Origin: Ideonella sp.
GTDB taxonomy: Bacteria; Pseudomonadota; Gammaproteobacteria; Burkholderiales; Burkholderiaceae_C
Direction of reading: 5' to 3'
Length of the DNA: 64,000 nucleotides
Assembly: GCA_015075165.1 (NCBI GenBank)
Contig: JABTUY010000007.1
Location: 124,001-188,000 of the forward strand
Under the pieces are notes generated by a model, which worked only from the letters and a program-made list of their open reading frames with translations, was not told where the DNA came from and ran no database searches. Below are positions 35,919 through 43,938 of this stretch, piece by piece (position 1 is the stretch's first letter; each line of letters begins with the position of its first letter). The position numbers and the translations under genes are program-made.

Positions 35919-36458
35919 ATGAGTGCCATCCTCCCGCCCGCGCGGCGCATCTGGTGGAAGCAACCGGTCGACAAGGTCGAGCTGATCTGGATCGCGCTGG
36001 CCTTCATCTGGTGCATGGTGATGTTCTTCATGATGCCGTACTGGCACGTGTACGGTAAGCAGAACCTCTCCAACGAAACCTACCGCGTCAAGCCCGAGCA
36101 GTTCTCGCGTGCCGCGGAAGAGATGGTGGCCAAGTACACCATCCGCACCGAAACCGACGAGAAGATCCCGGTCGTCAAGCCGCCGGTGGGCTCCGACGTG
36201 TTCCTGATCGCGCGGCTGTGGGCGTGGTGGCCGATCCTCGAGCTCGAGCAGGGCAAGACCTACCGGCTGCACCTGACGGCGATGGACTACCAGCACGGCT
36301 TCTCGCTGCAGCCGGAGAACATCAACATCCAGGTGATCCCCGGCTACGAGCACGTGGTGACGATCACGCCGAATCGCGCCGGCACCTACGCCATCGTGTG
36401 CAACGAATTCTGCGGCATCGGCCACCACAAGATGGTGTCCAAGCTGTACGTCAAATAA
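35919..36458 (+). CDS. CuA-containing subunit II of a heme-copper reductase
   Basis: A 179-residue subunit II with a single N-terminal helix (VELIWIALAFIWCMVMFFMM) and a periplasmic cupredoxin domain. All CuA ligands are present: H126 in DYQHGFSLQ and C161, E163, C165, H169 and M172 in CNEFCGIGHHKM. It would accept electrons from a soluble cytochrome c or cupredoxin and pass them to subunit I, encoded 22 bp downstream. The single helix and short length are as in ba3-type and related NOR-type enzymes, not in mitochondrial-type oxidases. Confidence 0.9.
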   Translation: MSAILPPARRIWWKQPVDKVELIWIALAFIWCMVMFFMMPYWHVYGKQNLSNETYRVKPEQFSRAAEEMVAKYTIRTETDEKIPVVKPPVGSDVFLIARLWAWWPILELEQGKTYRLHLTAMDYQHGFSLQPENINIQVIPGYEHVVTITPNRAGTYAIVCNEFCGIGHHKMVSKLYVK

Positions 36459-36480
36459 CGAATCGAGGGCCGAGGGTGAC

Positions 36481-38178
36481 ATGACGACCAACGCGGCGAT
36501 GTTCAGGGTCTGCCCCCGCTCGGGGCTGCAATTCCACAAGTCGGCCGAGGGGCTGATCAAGGCCAACGCGGTGGCGGCCGTGGTGGCGCTGCTGGTCGGC
36601 GGCCTGCTGGCGCTGCTGATCACGCTGACGCGCTGGCAGGCGGTGCACTTGGTGGGTGCCGAAGACTTCTACATGTACCTCACCGCGCATGGCCTGGACA
36701 TGCTGGTGGTGTGGGTCATCTTCTTCGAGGTCGCGATCCTGTATTTCTGCTCGTCCACGCTGCTGCGCTGTCGATTGGCGACACCGCGGCTGGCGTGGCT
36801 GGCGTTCGCGCTGATGGTGATCGGCACCGTCACCTTCAACGTCACGATCTTCACCGGCAACGCCTCGGTGATGATGACCTCGTACGTGCCGCTGCCCGGA
36901 CACCCGGCGTTCTACCTCGGGCTGATCCTGTTCGCGGTGGGGGCACTGGTCGCGTGTTTCATCTTCATGGGCACGCTGGTGGTGGCCAAGGCCGAGAAGA
37001 CCTACGAGGGTTCGATCCCGCTGGTGACCTTCGGCGCGATGACGGCCTGCATCATCGCGATCTTCACGATCGCGTCGGGCGCGATCATCCTGATCCCCAC
37101 CTTCCTGTGGTCGATCGGCTACATCAACCACATCGACCCGCTGATGTACCGCACGATCTGGTGGGCCTTCGGCCACAGCTCGCAGCAGATCAACGTCAGC
37201 GCGCATGTGGCGGTGTGGTACGCGATCGCCGCCATCGTGTTCGGCGCCAAGCCGATGAGCGAGCGCGTGTCGCGCACCGCGTTCGTGCTCTACATCTTCT
37301 TCCTGCAACTGGCCAGCGCGCACCACCTGCTGAGCGACCCGGGCCTGTCGGTCGAGTGGAAGGTGTTCAACACCAGCTACGCGATGTACCTGGCGGTGCT
37401 GGCGTCGATGATCCACGGCCTCACGGTGCCCGGCGCGATCGAGATGGCGCAGCGCGAGAAGGGCTTCACCAAGGGCCTGTTCGAGTGGATCCGCAAGGCG
37501 CCGTGGGGCAACCCGGTGTTCTCGGGTATGTTCATCTCGCTGATGGGCTTCGGCTTCCTCGGCGGCATCTCGGGCGTGATGATGGGCACCGAGCAACTGA
37601 ACATGCTGATCCACAACACCATCTACGTGCCGGGGCACTTCCACGCCACGGTGGTGATCGGCACCACGCTGGCGTTCATGTCGATCACCTACTTCCTGCT
37701 GCCCACGCTGTTCAACCGCGAGCTGATCCTGCCGGGGCTGGCCAAGTGGCAGCCGTACCTGTTCGGCCTCGGCATGGGCGTGTTCTGTCTGGCGATGATG
37801 GGCGCCGGCACGCTCGGTGTGCCGCGGCGCCACTGGGACATCACCTTCGCCGGCGCGGCGCTGCCGTACGAGTTCCCGGGCTCGGCGTGGCTGATGCTGG
37901 CGATCACCGGTGTCGGCGGCCTGGTGGCGATCGTCGGCGGCATCAGCTACATCCTGATCACCGTGGGCACGCTGCTGTTCGGCCGCAAGCTCGACGAAGG
38001 CCGCTACAGCAGCACCGGCACGGTGCTGAAGATGCCGGCGCTGGTGGGCCACGGCGGGCACGGCGGCGGCTTCGCGGCGCCGGGCACCTTCGTGTTCGCG
38101 CTGGTGTTCCTGGCGGCGTTCGTGCTGTACTACTTCGTGAACTGGAAGTATTTGTCCACGGTGTGGGGCCTGAGCTGA
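36481..38178 (+). CDS. Heme-copper subunit I lacking the active-site tyrosine (NO reductase-type candidate)
   Basis: A 565-residue protein with about fourteen membrane helices. The histidine set is complete: H70 and H388 for the low-spin heme, H386 for the active-site heme, and H232, H281 and H282 for CuB. The tyrosine that in oxygen reductases follows the first CuB histidine by four residues (HPEVY) is absent; the segment reads GHSSQQ, with Q236 in that place. Loss of this cross-linked tyrosine is a mark of NO reductases of the superfamily. With a CuA subunit, this fits the CuA-bearing NOR-type families (eNOR/sNOR) better than cNOR; I cannot decide which. An oxygen reductase of altered mechanism is the alternative. 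Confidence 0.8.
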   Translation: MTTNAAMFRVCPRSGLQFHKSAEGLIKANAVAAVVALLVGGLLALLITLTRWQAVHLVGAEDFYMYLTAHGLDMLVVWVIFFEVAILYFCSSTLLRCRLATPRLAWLAFALMVIGTVTFNVTIFTGNASVMMTSYVPLPGHPAFYLGLILFAVGALVACFIFMGTLVVAKAEKTYEGSIPLVTFGAMTACIIAIFTIASGAIILIPTFLWSIGYINHIDPLMYRTIWWAFGHSSQQINVSAHVAVWYAIAAIVFGAKPMSERVSRTAFVLYIFFLQLASAHHLLSDPGLSVEWKVFNTSYAMYLAVLASMIHGLTVPGAIEMAQREKGFTKGLFEWIRKAPWGNPVFSGMFISLMGFGFLGGISGVMMGTEQLNMLIHNTIYVPGHFHATVVIGTTLAFMSITYFLLPTLFNRELILPGLAKWQPYLFGLGMGVFCLAMMGAGTLGVPRRHWDITFAGAALPYEFPGSAWLMLAITGVGGLVAIVGGISYILITVGTLLFGRKLDEGRYSSTGTVLKMPALVGHGGHGGGFAAPGTFVFALVFLAAFVLYYFVNWKYLSTVWGLS

Positions 38179-38203
38179 CACGGGCGTCGACGGAGCCACC
38201 GCG

Positions 38204-39100
38204 ATGAACACCGCCACCCTGGAGCGCCGCAGCGGCACCGCGCTGGTTGCGCGGCGCGTGCTGTCGCTGTTCAAGCTGCGCATCGGCGTGGTGATCGCGG
38301 TCACCGCGCTCGGCGGCATCGCGGTGCAGCCCGGCCGCGCGCCGGGCTGGGCGGCGGTGGCGGCACTGTTCGCCTGCGTGCTGCTCGCGTCGGCGGCGGC
38401 CGGCGCGTTCAACCAGTGGTGGGAGGTGGACCTCGACCGCCGCATGCGCCGCACCCGCGGCAGGCCGTTCGCCACCGGCGAACTCGAGCCGCACGCCGGC
38501 TGGCTGGCGCTGATGATCGGCATGACCGTGCTCGCCGGTGCCGCCGCGTGGGCCGTGGCCAACCTCGCCGCGGCGCTGTACACGGTGGCCGGCGCGCTCG
38601 TCTATGCGGTGGTCTACACCGTGTGGCTGAAGCGTCGCACGTGGTGGAACATCGTGATCGGCGGGCTCGCCGGCAGCTTCGCGGTGCTGGCCGGCGCCGC
38701 CGCGGTGAACCCCGAACTGTCGCTGCAGGCCTGGCTGCTGACGCTGGTGCTGTTTCTGTGGACGCCGCCGCACTTCTGGAGCTTGGCCATCGCCTGCCGC
38801 GACGACTACGCCAGCGCCGGCGTGCCGATGCTGCCGGTGGTCAAGGGCGATCGCGTGGCCGCGTTCGCGATCACCGCGCATGCGGTGGCGCTGGCCGTGG
38901 CCGGCGGCGCGCTCGGCGTGGTGTCGCACAGCATCGTCGTCACGCTGGCGGCGTTCGCCGGCGGCGGCTGGTTCGTGTTCGAAGCGGTGCGGCTGCAGCG
39001 GCAGCCGACGCGTGCGCGCGCGATGCGCAGCTTCTTCGCATCGCTGGTGCAGCTGACGCTGCTGCTGGCCGCCGTGATGCTCGACGCCGCGGTGAAGTGA
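38204..39100 (+). CDS. ctaB: Protoheme IX farnesyltransferase (heme O synthase)
   Basis: A 298-residue UbiA-family prenyltransferase with about eight helices. It has the first Asp-rich motif in FNQWWEVDLDRRMRRTRGRP and the second region VVYTVWLKRRTWWNIVIGG, then WTPPHFWSLAIACRDDYASA typical of CtaB. It adds a farnesyl (or longer prenyl) chain to heme B, giving heme O. Its place in the operon indicates that the heme-copper enzyme here uses heme O or A or a variant. It starts 25 bp after subunit I. Confidence 0.93.
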   Translation: MNTATLERRSGTALVARRVLSLFKLRIGVVIAVTALGGIAVQPGRAPGWAAVAALFACVLLASAAAGAFNQWWEVDLDRRMRRTRGRPFATGELEPHAGWLALMIGMTVLAGAAAWAVANLAAALYTVAGALVYAVVYTVWLKRRTWWNIVIGGLAGSFAVLAGAAAVNPELSLQAWLLTLVLFLWTPPHFWSLAIACRDDYASAGVPMLPVVKGDRVAAFAITAHAVALAVAGGALGVVSHSIVVTLAAFAGGGWFVFEAVRLQRQPTRARAMRSFFASLVQLTLLLAAVMLDAAVK

Positions 39101-39180
39101 ACCCCCACGGTCGCTGGCGCTCCCTGCCCCCCGAGGGGGCCCTTGCGACGGACCGGCGAAGCCGGATCCGTGCAAGACCT
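39101..39180. repeat. Dispersed GC-rich palindromic repeat, copy B
   Basis: Contains the GCCCCCCGAGGGGGC hairpin (39126-39140) and the signature ACCGGCGAAGCCGGATCC (from 39152) seen in copy A. It lies inside the heme-copper operon between ctaB and the SCO gene. Confidence 0.75.
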
Positions 39181-39204
39181 TGGCCTGGACCGGCTTCATG
39201 CGCA

Positions 39205-40041
39205 ATGGGTGGTGCGCAGTGCAGCACAGCGGCTGCCTGCGTCGCGGCGCTCGCGGCCACCCTGCTGCTCGCCGTGGGGTGGGCCGCAGCGCAGGCGCAA
39301 CCGGCGTCGGGCTGGAGCGACGCGCTGCGCGACAGCCAGGCCGCGATCGGCCGCGCGCTCGACGACGACGGCATCGCCAGTCTCGAGCTGCGTGACGCGC
39401 TGAACCGGCCGCTGCGGCTGGCCGACTACCGCGGCAAGCCGCTGGTGGTCAGCTTCATCTACACCGGCTGCTTCCAGGCCTGCCCGGTCACCACCAAGCG
39501 CCTGGCCGACGGCGTGGCGGCGGCACGCCAGGCGCTCGGCGCCGACAGCTTCCAGGTGGTCAGCATCGGCTTCAACCAGCCGTTCGACGACCCCGTCGCG
39601 ATGGGCGCGTTCGCGCGCCAGATGCGCATCGACGACGCGCGCTGGGCGTTCCTCGCGGTGTCGGCGGCCGACGTGCCGCGCCTGACGCGCGCGTTCGGCT
39701 TCAGCTACACCGCCACGCCCAAGGGCTTCGACCACCTGGCGCAGGCCAGCATCGTCGACGCGCGCGGCCGCATCGCGGCGCAGGTGTACGGCGAGAACTT
39801 CGAGCTGCCGATGTTCGTCGGCCCGCTGAAGGATCTGCTGGCCGGCCAGGCCGCGCAGCGCATCGACCTCGACAGCGTGTGGCGCAAGGTCAAGCTGTAC
39901 TGCACGGTGTACGACCCGGCGTCGGGCAACTACCGGCTCAACTACTCGCTGTTCTTCGAGATCTTCTGCGGCGTCACCGTGCTCGGCGGCATCGGCGTGT
40001 ACCTGCTGCGCGCGCTCCGAGGGCAGCGCACGGCGCGATGA
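39205..40041 (+). CDS. SCO1/SenC-type copper chaperone with C-terminal membrane helix
   Basis: A 278-residue thioredoxin-fold protein with a signal sequence (residues 8-31), the copper-binding CxxxC in YTGCFQACPVTT and the distal histidine in KGFDHLAQAS, then a C-terminal membrane helix (EIFCGVTVLGGIGVYLLRAL). SCO proteins help load the CuA site of subunit II. The C-terminal helix is uncommon. The ATG at 39205 has no obvious ribosome binding site, since a dispersed repeat occupies the bases upstream. Its stop overlaps the next ATG. Confidence 0.87.
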   Translation: MGGAQCSTAAACVAALAATLLLAVGWAAAQAQPASGWSDALRDSQAAIGRALDDDGIASLELRDALNRPLRLADYRGKPLVVSFIYTGCFQACPVTTKRLADGVAAARQALGADSFQVVSIGFNQPFDDPVAMGAFARQMRIDDARWAFLAVSAADVPRLTRAFGFSYTATPKGFDHLAQASIVDARGRIAAQVYGENFELPMFVGPLKDLLAGQAAQRIDLDSVWRKVKLYCTVYDPASGNYRLNYSLFFEIFCGVTVLGGIGVYLLRALRGQRTAR

Positions 40042-41861
40042 CCGCGTCGCCGGCGCCGGCGACGCCTCGTGCAGCCGCGCCGGCGTCGACGTCGCGCGCA
40101 TCCTCGTCCGCCTCGGCGCCTTCGTCACCGGCGACAGCGCCGACCGCGGCGGCGCCACGGGCGGCGCCGTTGACCGCAGCAACGCCGCGCGCAGCCCTGC
40201 CGTCGAGCCTGCCGCGCACCGCGCATGCCGTGCGCGCCGCCGAGCGCGCGCTCGATGCGCTGTTCGGCCCGGCGGCCAACCCGCTGCGCCAGCTCGGCGC
40301 GCTGGCGTTCTGGATGCTGTGGTGGGTGGTGGTCAGCGGCTTCTGGATCTACGCGCTGTACGACACCAGCGTGCGCGGCGCCTACGAATCGGTGCAGGCG
40401 ATCAGCGCGCAGCGCTTCGGCGCGGGCCTGATGCGCAGCGTGCACCGCTACGCCGCCGATGCGCTGGTGGTGCTGGCGGTGCTGCACCTGCTGCGCGAGG
40501 CGCTGCTCGGGCGCTTTCGGCACTTTCGCTGGTTCAGCTGGGTCAGCGGCGTGCCGCTGCTGCCGCTGGCCGTCGCCTCGGGCATGGTCGGCTACTGGAT
40601 GGTGTGGGACGCGCGCGCGCAGGTCGTCGGCGTGGCGCTGTTCGAGTGGTTCGCGCAGATCCCGGGCTTCGGACTGGCGCTGGTGCGCAACTTCATCGAC
40701 CCGCAGGCGATCACCGACCGCTTCTTCAGCCTGCTGTCGTTCACCCACGTCGGCCTGCCGCTGCTGCTGCTGCTCGGCGCCTGGGCACACCTGCTGCGGC
40801 TGGCGCGGCCGCGCACGCAACCGTCACGCGCGCTCGCGCTCGGCAGCAGCGCGATGCTGCTGGTGCTGTCGCTGCTGTGGCCGGCGCGCTCGCTGCCGCC
40901 GGCCGACCTCGCGCGCTGGCCCGAGCAGATCGACCTCGACTGGATCATGCTCGGTGTGCTGCCGTTGGCCGACGCCGCGCCGTGGCTGTCGTGGCTGGCG
41001 CTGGTGCTCGGTTTCGCGCTGCTGTTCGCGCTGCCGTGGTGGCCCGGCGCGCCGCCGGCGCGGCCGGCCGCGGTGGTCGACCCCGCGCACTGCAACGGCT
41101 GCCGACTGTGCGAGGCCGATTGCCCGTACGGTGCGATCACGATGGTGCCGCACCCGAACCCGCGCGCCACCGGCCAGCTCGCGCGCGTGCACACCGACCA
41201 GTGCGCCGGCTGCGGCGTCTGCGTCGGTGCGTGTCCGTCGGCCACGCCGTTCCGGCGCGGCGCGCCGTTCGCCACCGGCATCGATCTGCCGCAGTTGCCA
41301 CTGGCGGCGCTGCGCGGGCGGCTCGACGCCGCGCTCGATGCGCTCGAGCGCAGCCCCGGCACGCGCGTGCTCGTGCTCGGCTGCGACCACGCGGCGCGGC
41401 TCGACGACCGTGCCGCGGCCGCCGCGGTGATGCTCACCGCACCGTGCGCGGCGAAGCCCGACGACGGCGCCGCACCCGCCACGGTGATGCTCGCCGCACC
41501 GTGCGCGGCGGAGCCCCACGATCGCGCCGCACCCGCCACGGTGATGCTGACCGCGCCGTGCGCAGCGCTGTGGCCCCCCGTGTTCGTCGAGTACGCGCTG
41601 CGCCGCGGTGCCGATGGTGTGCTGCTCGGCGGTTGCCCGCCGGGCGATTGCCCGTGGCGGCTCGGCTCGCGCTGGGTCGAGCAGCGGCTGGCCGGGCAGC
41701 GGCTGCCGCAGCTGCGTACGCAGGTGCCGCGCGAGCGCGTCAGGCTGCACCAGGCCTTGACCGAGGACAAGACCGCACTGGTCGAGGCCGTTCAAGCTTT
41801 CCATCGCGCGCTGGCCGGTCGGCCCCGATTGCCGGGCGACACGGCGCCGCGCAACGATTGA
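40038..41861 (+). CDS. Cytochrome b / 2[4Fe-4S] ferredoxin / MvhD-like fusion protein
   Basis: A 607-residue protein. After an Ala/Pro/Ser-rich 60-residue start comes a cytochrome b part with heme pairs H136/H150 and H237/H251 (14 apart, as in bc1). Then come two [4Fe-4S] motifs (C352, C355, C358, C362 and C389, C392, C395, C399) and a domain like the hydrogenase iron-sulfur subunit MvhD/FlpD (VLVLGCDHAA, GADGVLLGGCPPGDCPWR). The MvhD-like domain is interrupted by a 57-bp tandem repeat. The layout suggests a quinone-linked Fe-S electron carrier, perhaps feeding the heme-copper enzyme. ATG overlaps the SCO stop. Confidence 0.85.
   Translation: MTASPAPATPRAAAPASTSRASSSASAPSSPATAPTAAAPRAAPLTAATPRAALPSSLPRTAHAVRAAERALDALFGPAANPLRQLGALAFWMLWWVVVSGFWIYALYDTSVRGAYESVQAISAQRFGAGLMRSVHRYAADALVVLAVLHLLREALLGRFRHFRWFSWVSGVPLLPLAVASGMVGYWMVWDARAQVVGVALFEWFAQIPGFGLALVRNFIDPQAITDRFFSLLSFTHVGLPLLLLLGAWAHLLRLARPRTQPSRALALGSSAMLLVLSLLWPARSLPPADLARWPEQIDLDWIMLGVLPLADAAPWLSWLALVLGFALLFALPWWPGAPPARPAAVVDPAHCNGCRLCEADCPYGAITMVPHPNPRATGQLARVHTDQCAGCGVCVGACPSATPFRRGAPFATGIDLPQLPLAALRGRLDAALDALERSPGTRVLVLGCDHAARLDDRAAAAAVMLTAPCAAKPDDGAAPATVMLAAPCAAEPHDRAAPATVMLTAPCAALWPPVFVEYALRRGADGVLLGGCPPGDCPWRLGSRWVEQRLAGQRLPQLRTQVPRERVRLHQALTEDKTALVEAVQAFHRALAGRPRLPGDTAPRND
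41427..41588 (+). repeat. 57-bp in-frame tandem repeat in the MvhD-like domain
   Basis: Units begin at 41427, 41484 and 41541, each exactly 57 bp, encoding 19-residue copies of the type VMLTAPCAAKPDDGAAPAT. The third copy is partial and runs into the normal domain sequence (LWPPVFVEYAL). Each copy repeats one cysteine. Confidence 0.85.
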
Positions 41862-41872
41862 CCACCGCCATC

Positions 41873-42376
41873 ATGCACAAGGCACTCCGCTTCATCGGCC
41901 AGGCGCTGGCCTACGCCGCATTCGCCGCCGCGATCGGCCTGTTCGCCACCTGGCCGGCGCACCGGCTGCTCGAACCCGACCAGGCGCTGCTGCGGCTGTC
42001 GTTCTCGCACCCGGGCAAGGTCAGCAACGAGTGCCGCAAGCGCACCCCCGAGGAGCTGGCCAAGATGCAGCCGCAGATGCGCACGCCGCTCGACTGCCAG
42101 CGCGAGCGCTCGCCGGTGCAGGTGCGCGTGGTGCTCGACGAGCACGTGCTGGTCGACCGCAGCGTCGCACCGGCCGGCCTGTCGCACGACGGCGCGTCGA
42201 GCGTCTACTGGCGCACGCCGATCCCGGCCGGCTCGCACCGTATCGCGGTGACGCTGCGCGACGATGCCCGTGCCGACGCGCCGGTGTTCAGTCGCGACGC
42301 CACGCTCGACGTGAAACCCGGGCAGGTGGTGCTGATCGACTTCAAGCCCGAGCAGGGCGGCGTGGTGATCCGATGA
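41873..42376 (+). CDS. Hypothetical membrane-anchored protein of the heme-copper operon
   Basis: A 167-residue protein with one N-terminal helix (ALAYAAFAAAIGLFATWPAH) and a beta-rich exported part carrying SFSHPGKVSNECRKRTPEEL and a C-terminal VKPGQVVLIDFKPEQGG. Two cysteines (NEC, LDC) might pair. I do not recognise the family. It lies between two redox genes and overlaps the next start as ATGA, so it is surely part of the operon. A role in assembly is a guess. Confidence 0.75.
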   Translation: MHKALRFIGQALAYAAFAAAIGLFATWPAHRLLEPDQALLRLSFSHPGKVSNECRKRTPEELAKMQPQMRTPLDCQRERSPVQVRVVLDEHVLVDRSVAPAGLSHDGASSVYWRTPIPAGSHRIAVTLRDDARADAPVFSRDATLDVKPGQVVLIDFKPEQGGVVIR

Positions 42377-43923
42377 GCCGCGGCCGTGCGCACGGCACGG
42401 CAACCGACGCGATGCGCGCGGCGGCGGCGCCGCGCGGCGTGATCGACCCGGCGACGCCGCAGTCGCCCCGCGCGTTCGACCCGACGGCGCAGCCGCGCCG
42501 CACATTCGCCTGGCCCGCGCACCGCTATGAGCTCGCGGTGCCGGCCGGCGAGCGGCGCGTGCTCGCGCTGTCGTGGCTCGCGCTGGCCACCGCGGCGCTG
42601 ATCGGCTCGGGCCTGTTCGCGCTGCTGCTGGTGGGCGCGCGCACGCCGGGGGTCAACGCGCTGCTGCCCGGGGTGGACTTCTTCCACGTCGCGCTGGTGG
42701 TGCACGTCGACCTCTCGGTGCTGGTGTGGTTCCTCGCGATGGCCGGCGTGCTGTGGACGCTGGCCGGCTCCGAGCGCTGGCTCGCGCTCGGCTGGTGCGG
42801 CTTCACGCTGAGCGCGCTCGGCGCCGCGGTGATGACGCTGGCGCCGTTCTTCGGCGCCGCCGCGCCGGTGATGTCCAACTACGTGCCGGTGCTCGACGAC
42901 GCGCGCTTCCTGTTCGGGCTGGCGCTGTTCGGTGCCGGGCTGGCGCTGACCACGCTGCGCGCGCTTGCGGTGCCGGGCCGCGTCGGCCTCGCGCTGCCGG
43001 GTGCCGGCGTGCTGCGCTTCGGCCTCAACGCCGCGGCGGTGGCCACCGCGCTCGCGCTCGGCGCGCTGCTGTGGTCGGCGCTGGCGCTGCGCCACGGCGC
43101 CGCCGCGGGTCTCGTGGGCAAGCCTTACTACGAGCTGCTGTTCTGGGGCGCCGGCCACGTGGTGCAGTTCACCTGGACGCTGCTGATGCTGGTGGGCTGG
43201 TTGTGGCTGGCCACGCGCATCGAGGCGCCGCTGCCGCTGTCGCCGCGCGTGGTGCTGCTGCTGTTCGGCGTGGCGCTGGTCTCGGTGTTCGCGACGCCGC
43301 TGATCTACCTGGCGTTCGACGTCGGCTCGGTCGAGCAGCAGCGCCTGTTCACCTGGCTGATGCGCTTCGGCGGCGGGCTGGCGATCGTGCCGATCGTGCT
43401 CGCGCTGGCGGTGGCGCTGTGGCGCGCGCCGCCCCGCGCGCCCGATGGGCGCGCACCCGGCGGCGCGGCCGATGCGCGCGCGCTGCGCGCCTGCCTGTTG
43501 GCCTCGATGGCGCTGTTCTGCGTCGGCGGCGTGATCGGTTTCCTGATCCGCGGCAGCGACGTGCGCGTGCCGGCGCACTACCACGGCGCGATCGTCGGCG
43601 TCACGCTGGCGCTGATGGGCGTCACCTATGCATTGCTGCCGGCGCTGGGCTTCGCGCGGCCGGGTGCTATCGCGCGCTGGCAGCCGCTGCTGTACGGCGC
43701 CGGGCAGCTGATGCACATCGTCGGCCTGGTGTGGTCGGGCGGCTATGGCGTGCAGCGCAAGGTGGCCGGCGCCGGCCAGGTGCTGCGCACACCGCAAGAG
43801 GTGGCCGGCATGGGCCTGATGGGGCTCGGCGGCCTGGTGGCGATCATCGGCGGTCTGCTGTTCGTCGTGGTGGTGCTGCAGTCGGTGCAGCGCGCGCGGC
43901 GCGCGCGTGCGGCGGCGCGCTGA
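42373..43923 (+). CDS. Degenerate heme-copper subunit I-like protein without CuB histidine pair
   Basis: A 516-residue protein with about twelve helices that follows the heme-copper subunit I plan. H111 (VVHVDLSVLVWF) and H404 match the low-spin heme ligands, H402 in AHYHGAIVGVTLALMGVTY the other heme ligand, and H262 in WGAGHVVQFTW the first CuB ligand. Where the CuB His-His pair should stand, the sequence reads ATPLIYLAFDVGS (about residues 307-319), so CuB cannot be built in the usual way. It may be a heme-binding electron-transfer or partner subunit. No tyrosine follows H262 at +4 (F266). Confidence 0.78.
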   Translation: MSRGRAHGTATDAMRAAAAPRGVIDPATPQSPRAFDPTAQPRRTFAWPAHRYELAVPAGERRVLALSWLALATAALIGSGLFALLLVGARTPGVNALLPGVDFFHVALVVHVDLSVLVWFLAMAGVLWTLAGSERWLALGWCGFTLSALGAAVMTLAPFFGAAAPVMSNYVPVLDDARFLFGLALFGAGLALTTLRALAVPGRVGLALPGAGVLRFGLNAAAVATALALGALLWSALALRHGAAAGLVGKPYYELLFWGAGHVVQFTWTLLMLVGWLWLATRIEAPLPLSPRVVLLLFGVALVSVFATPLIYLAFDVGSVEQQRLFTWLMRFGGGLAIVPIVLALAVALWRAPPRAPDGRAPGGAADARALRACLLASMALFCVGGVIGFLIRGSDVRVPAHYHGAIVGVTLALMGVTYALLPALGFARPGAIARWQPLLYGAGQLMHIVGLVWSGGYGVQRKVAGAGQVLRTPQEVAGMGLMGLGGLVAIIGGLLFVVVVLQSVQRARRARAAAR

Positions 43924-43938
43924 CGCCGGCTGCTGCCG

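Noticed and set aside
36481-38178. Classical cNorB or cbb3 CcoN
   Set aside because: There is no norC or ccoO partner, the cNorB glutamate pattern after the CuB histidine is absent, and a CuA subunit II is encoded upstream.
36451-38583. 710-codon open frame antisense to the heme-copper subunit I and ctaB
   Set aside because: Low-complexity His/Arg/Gln product with no motif, while the plus strand shows complete catalytic histidine sets.
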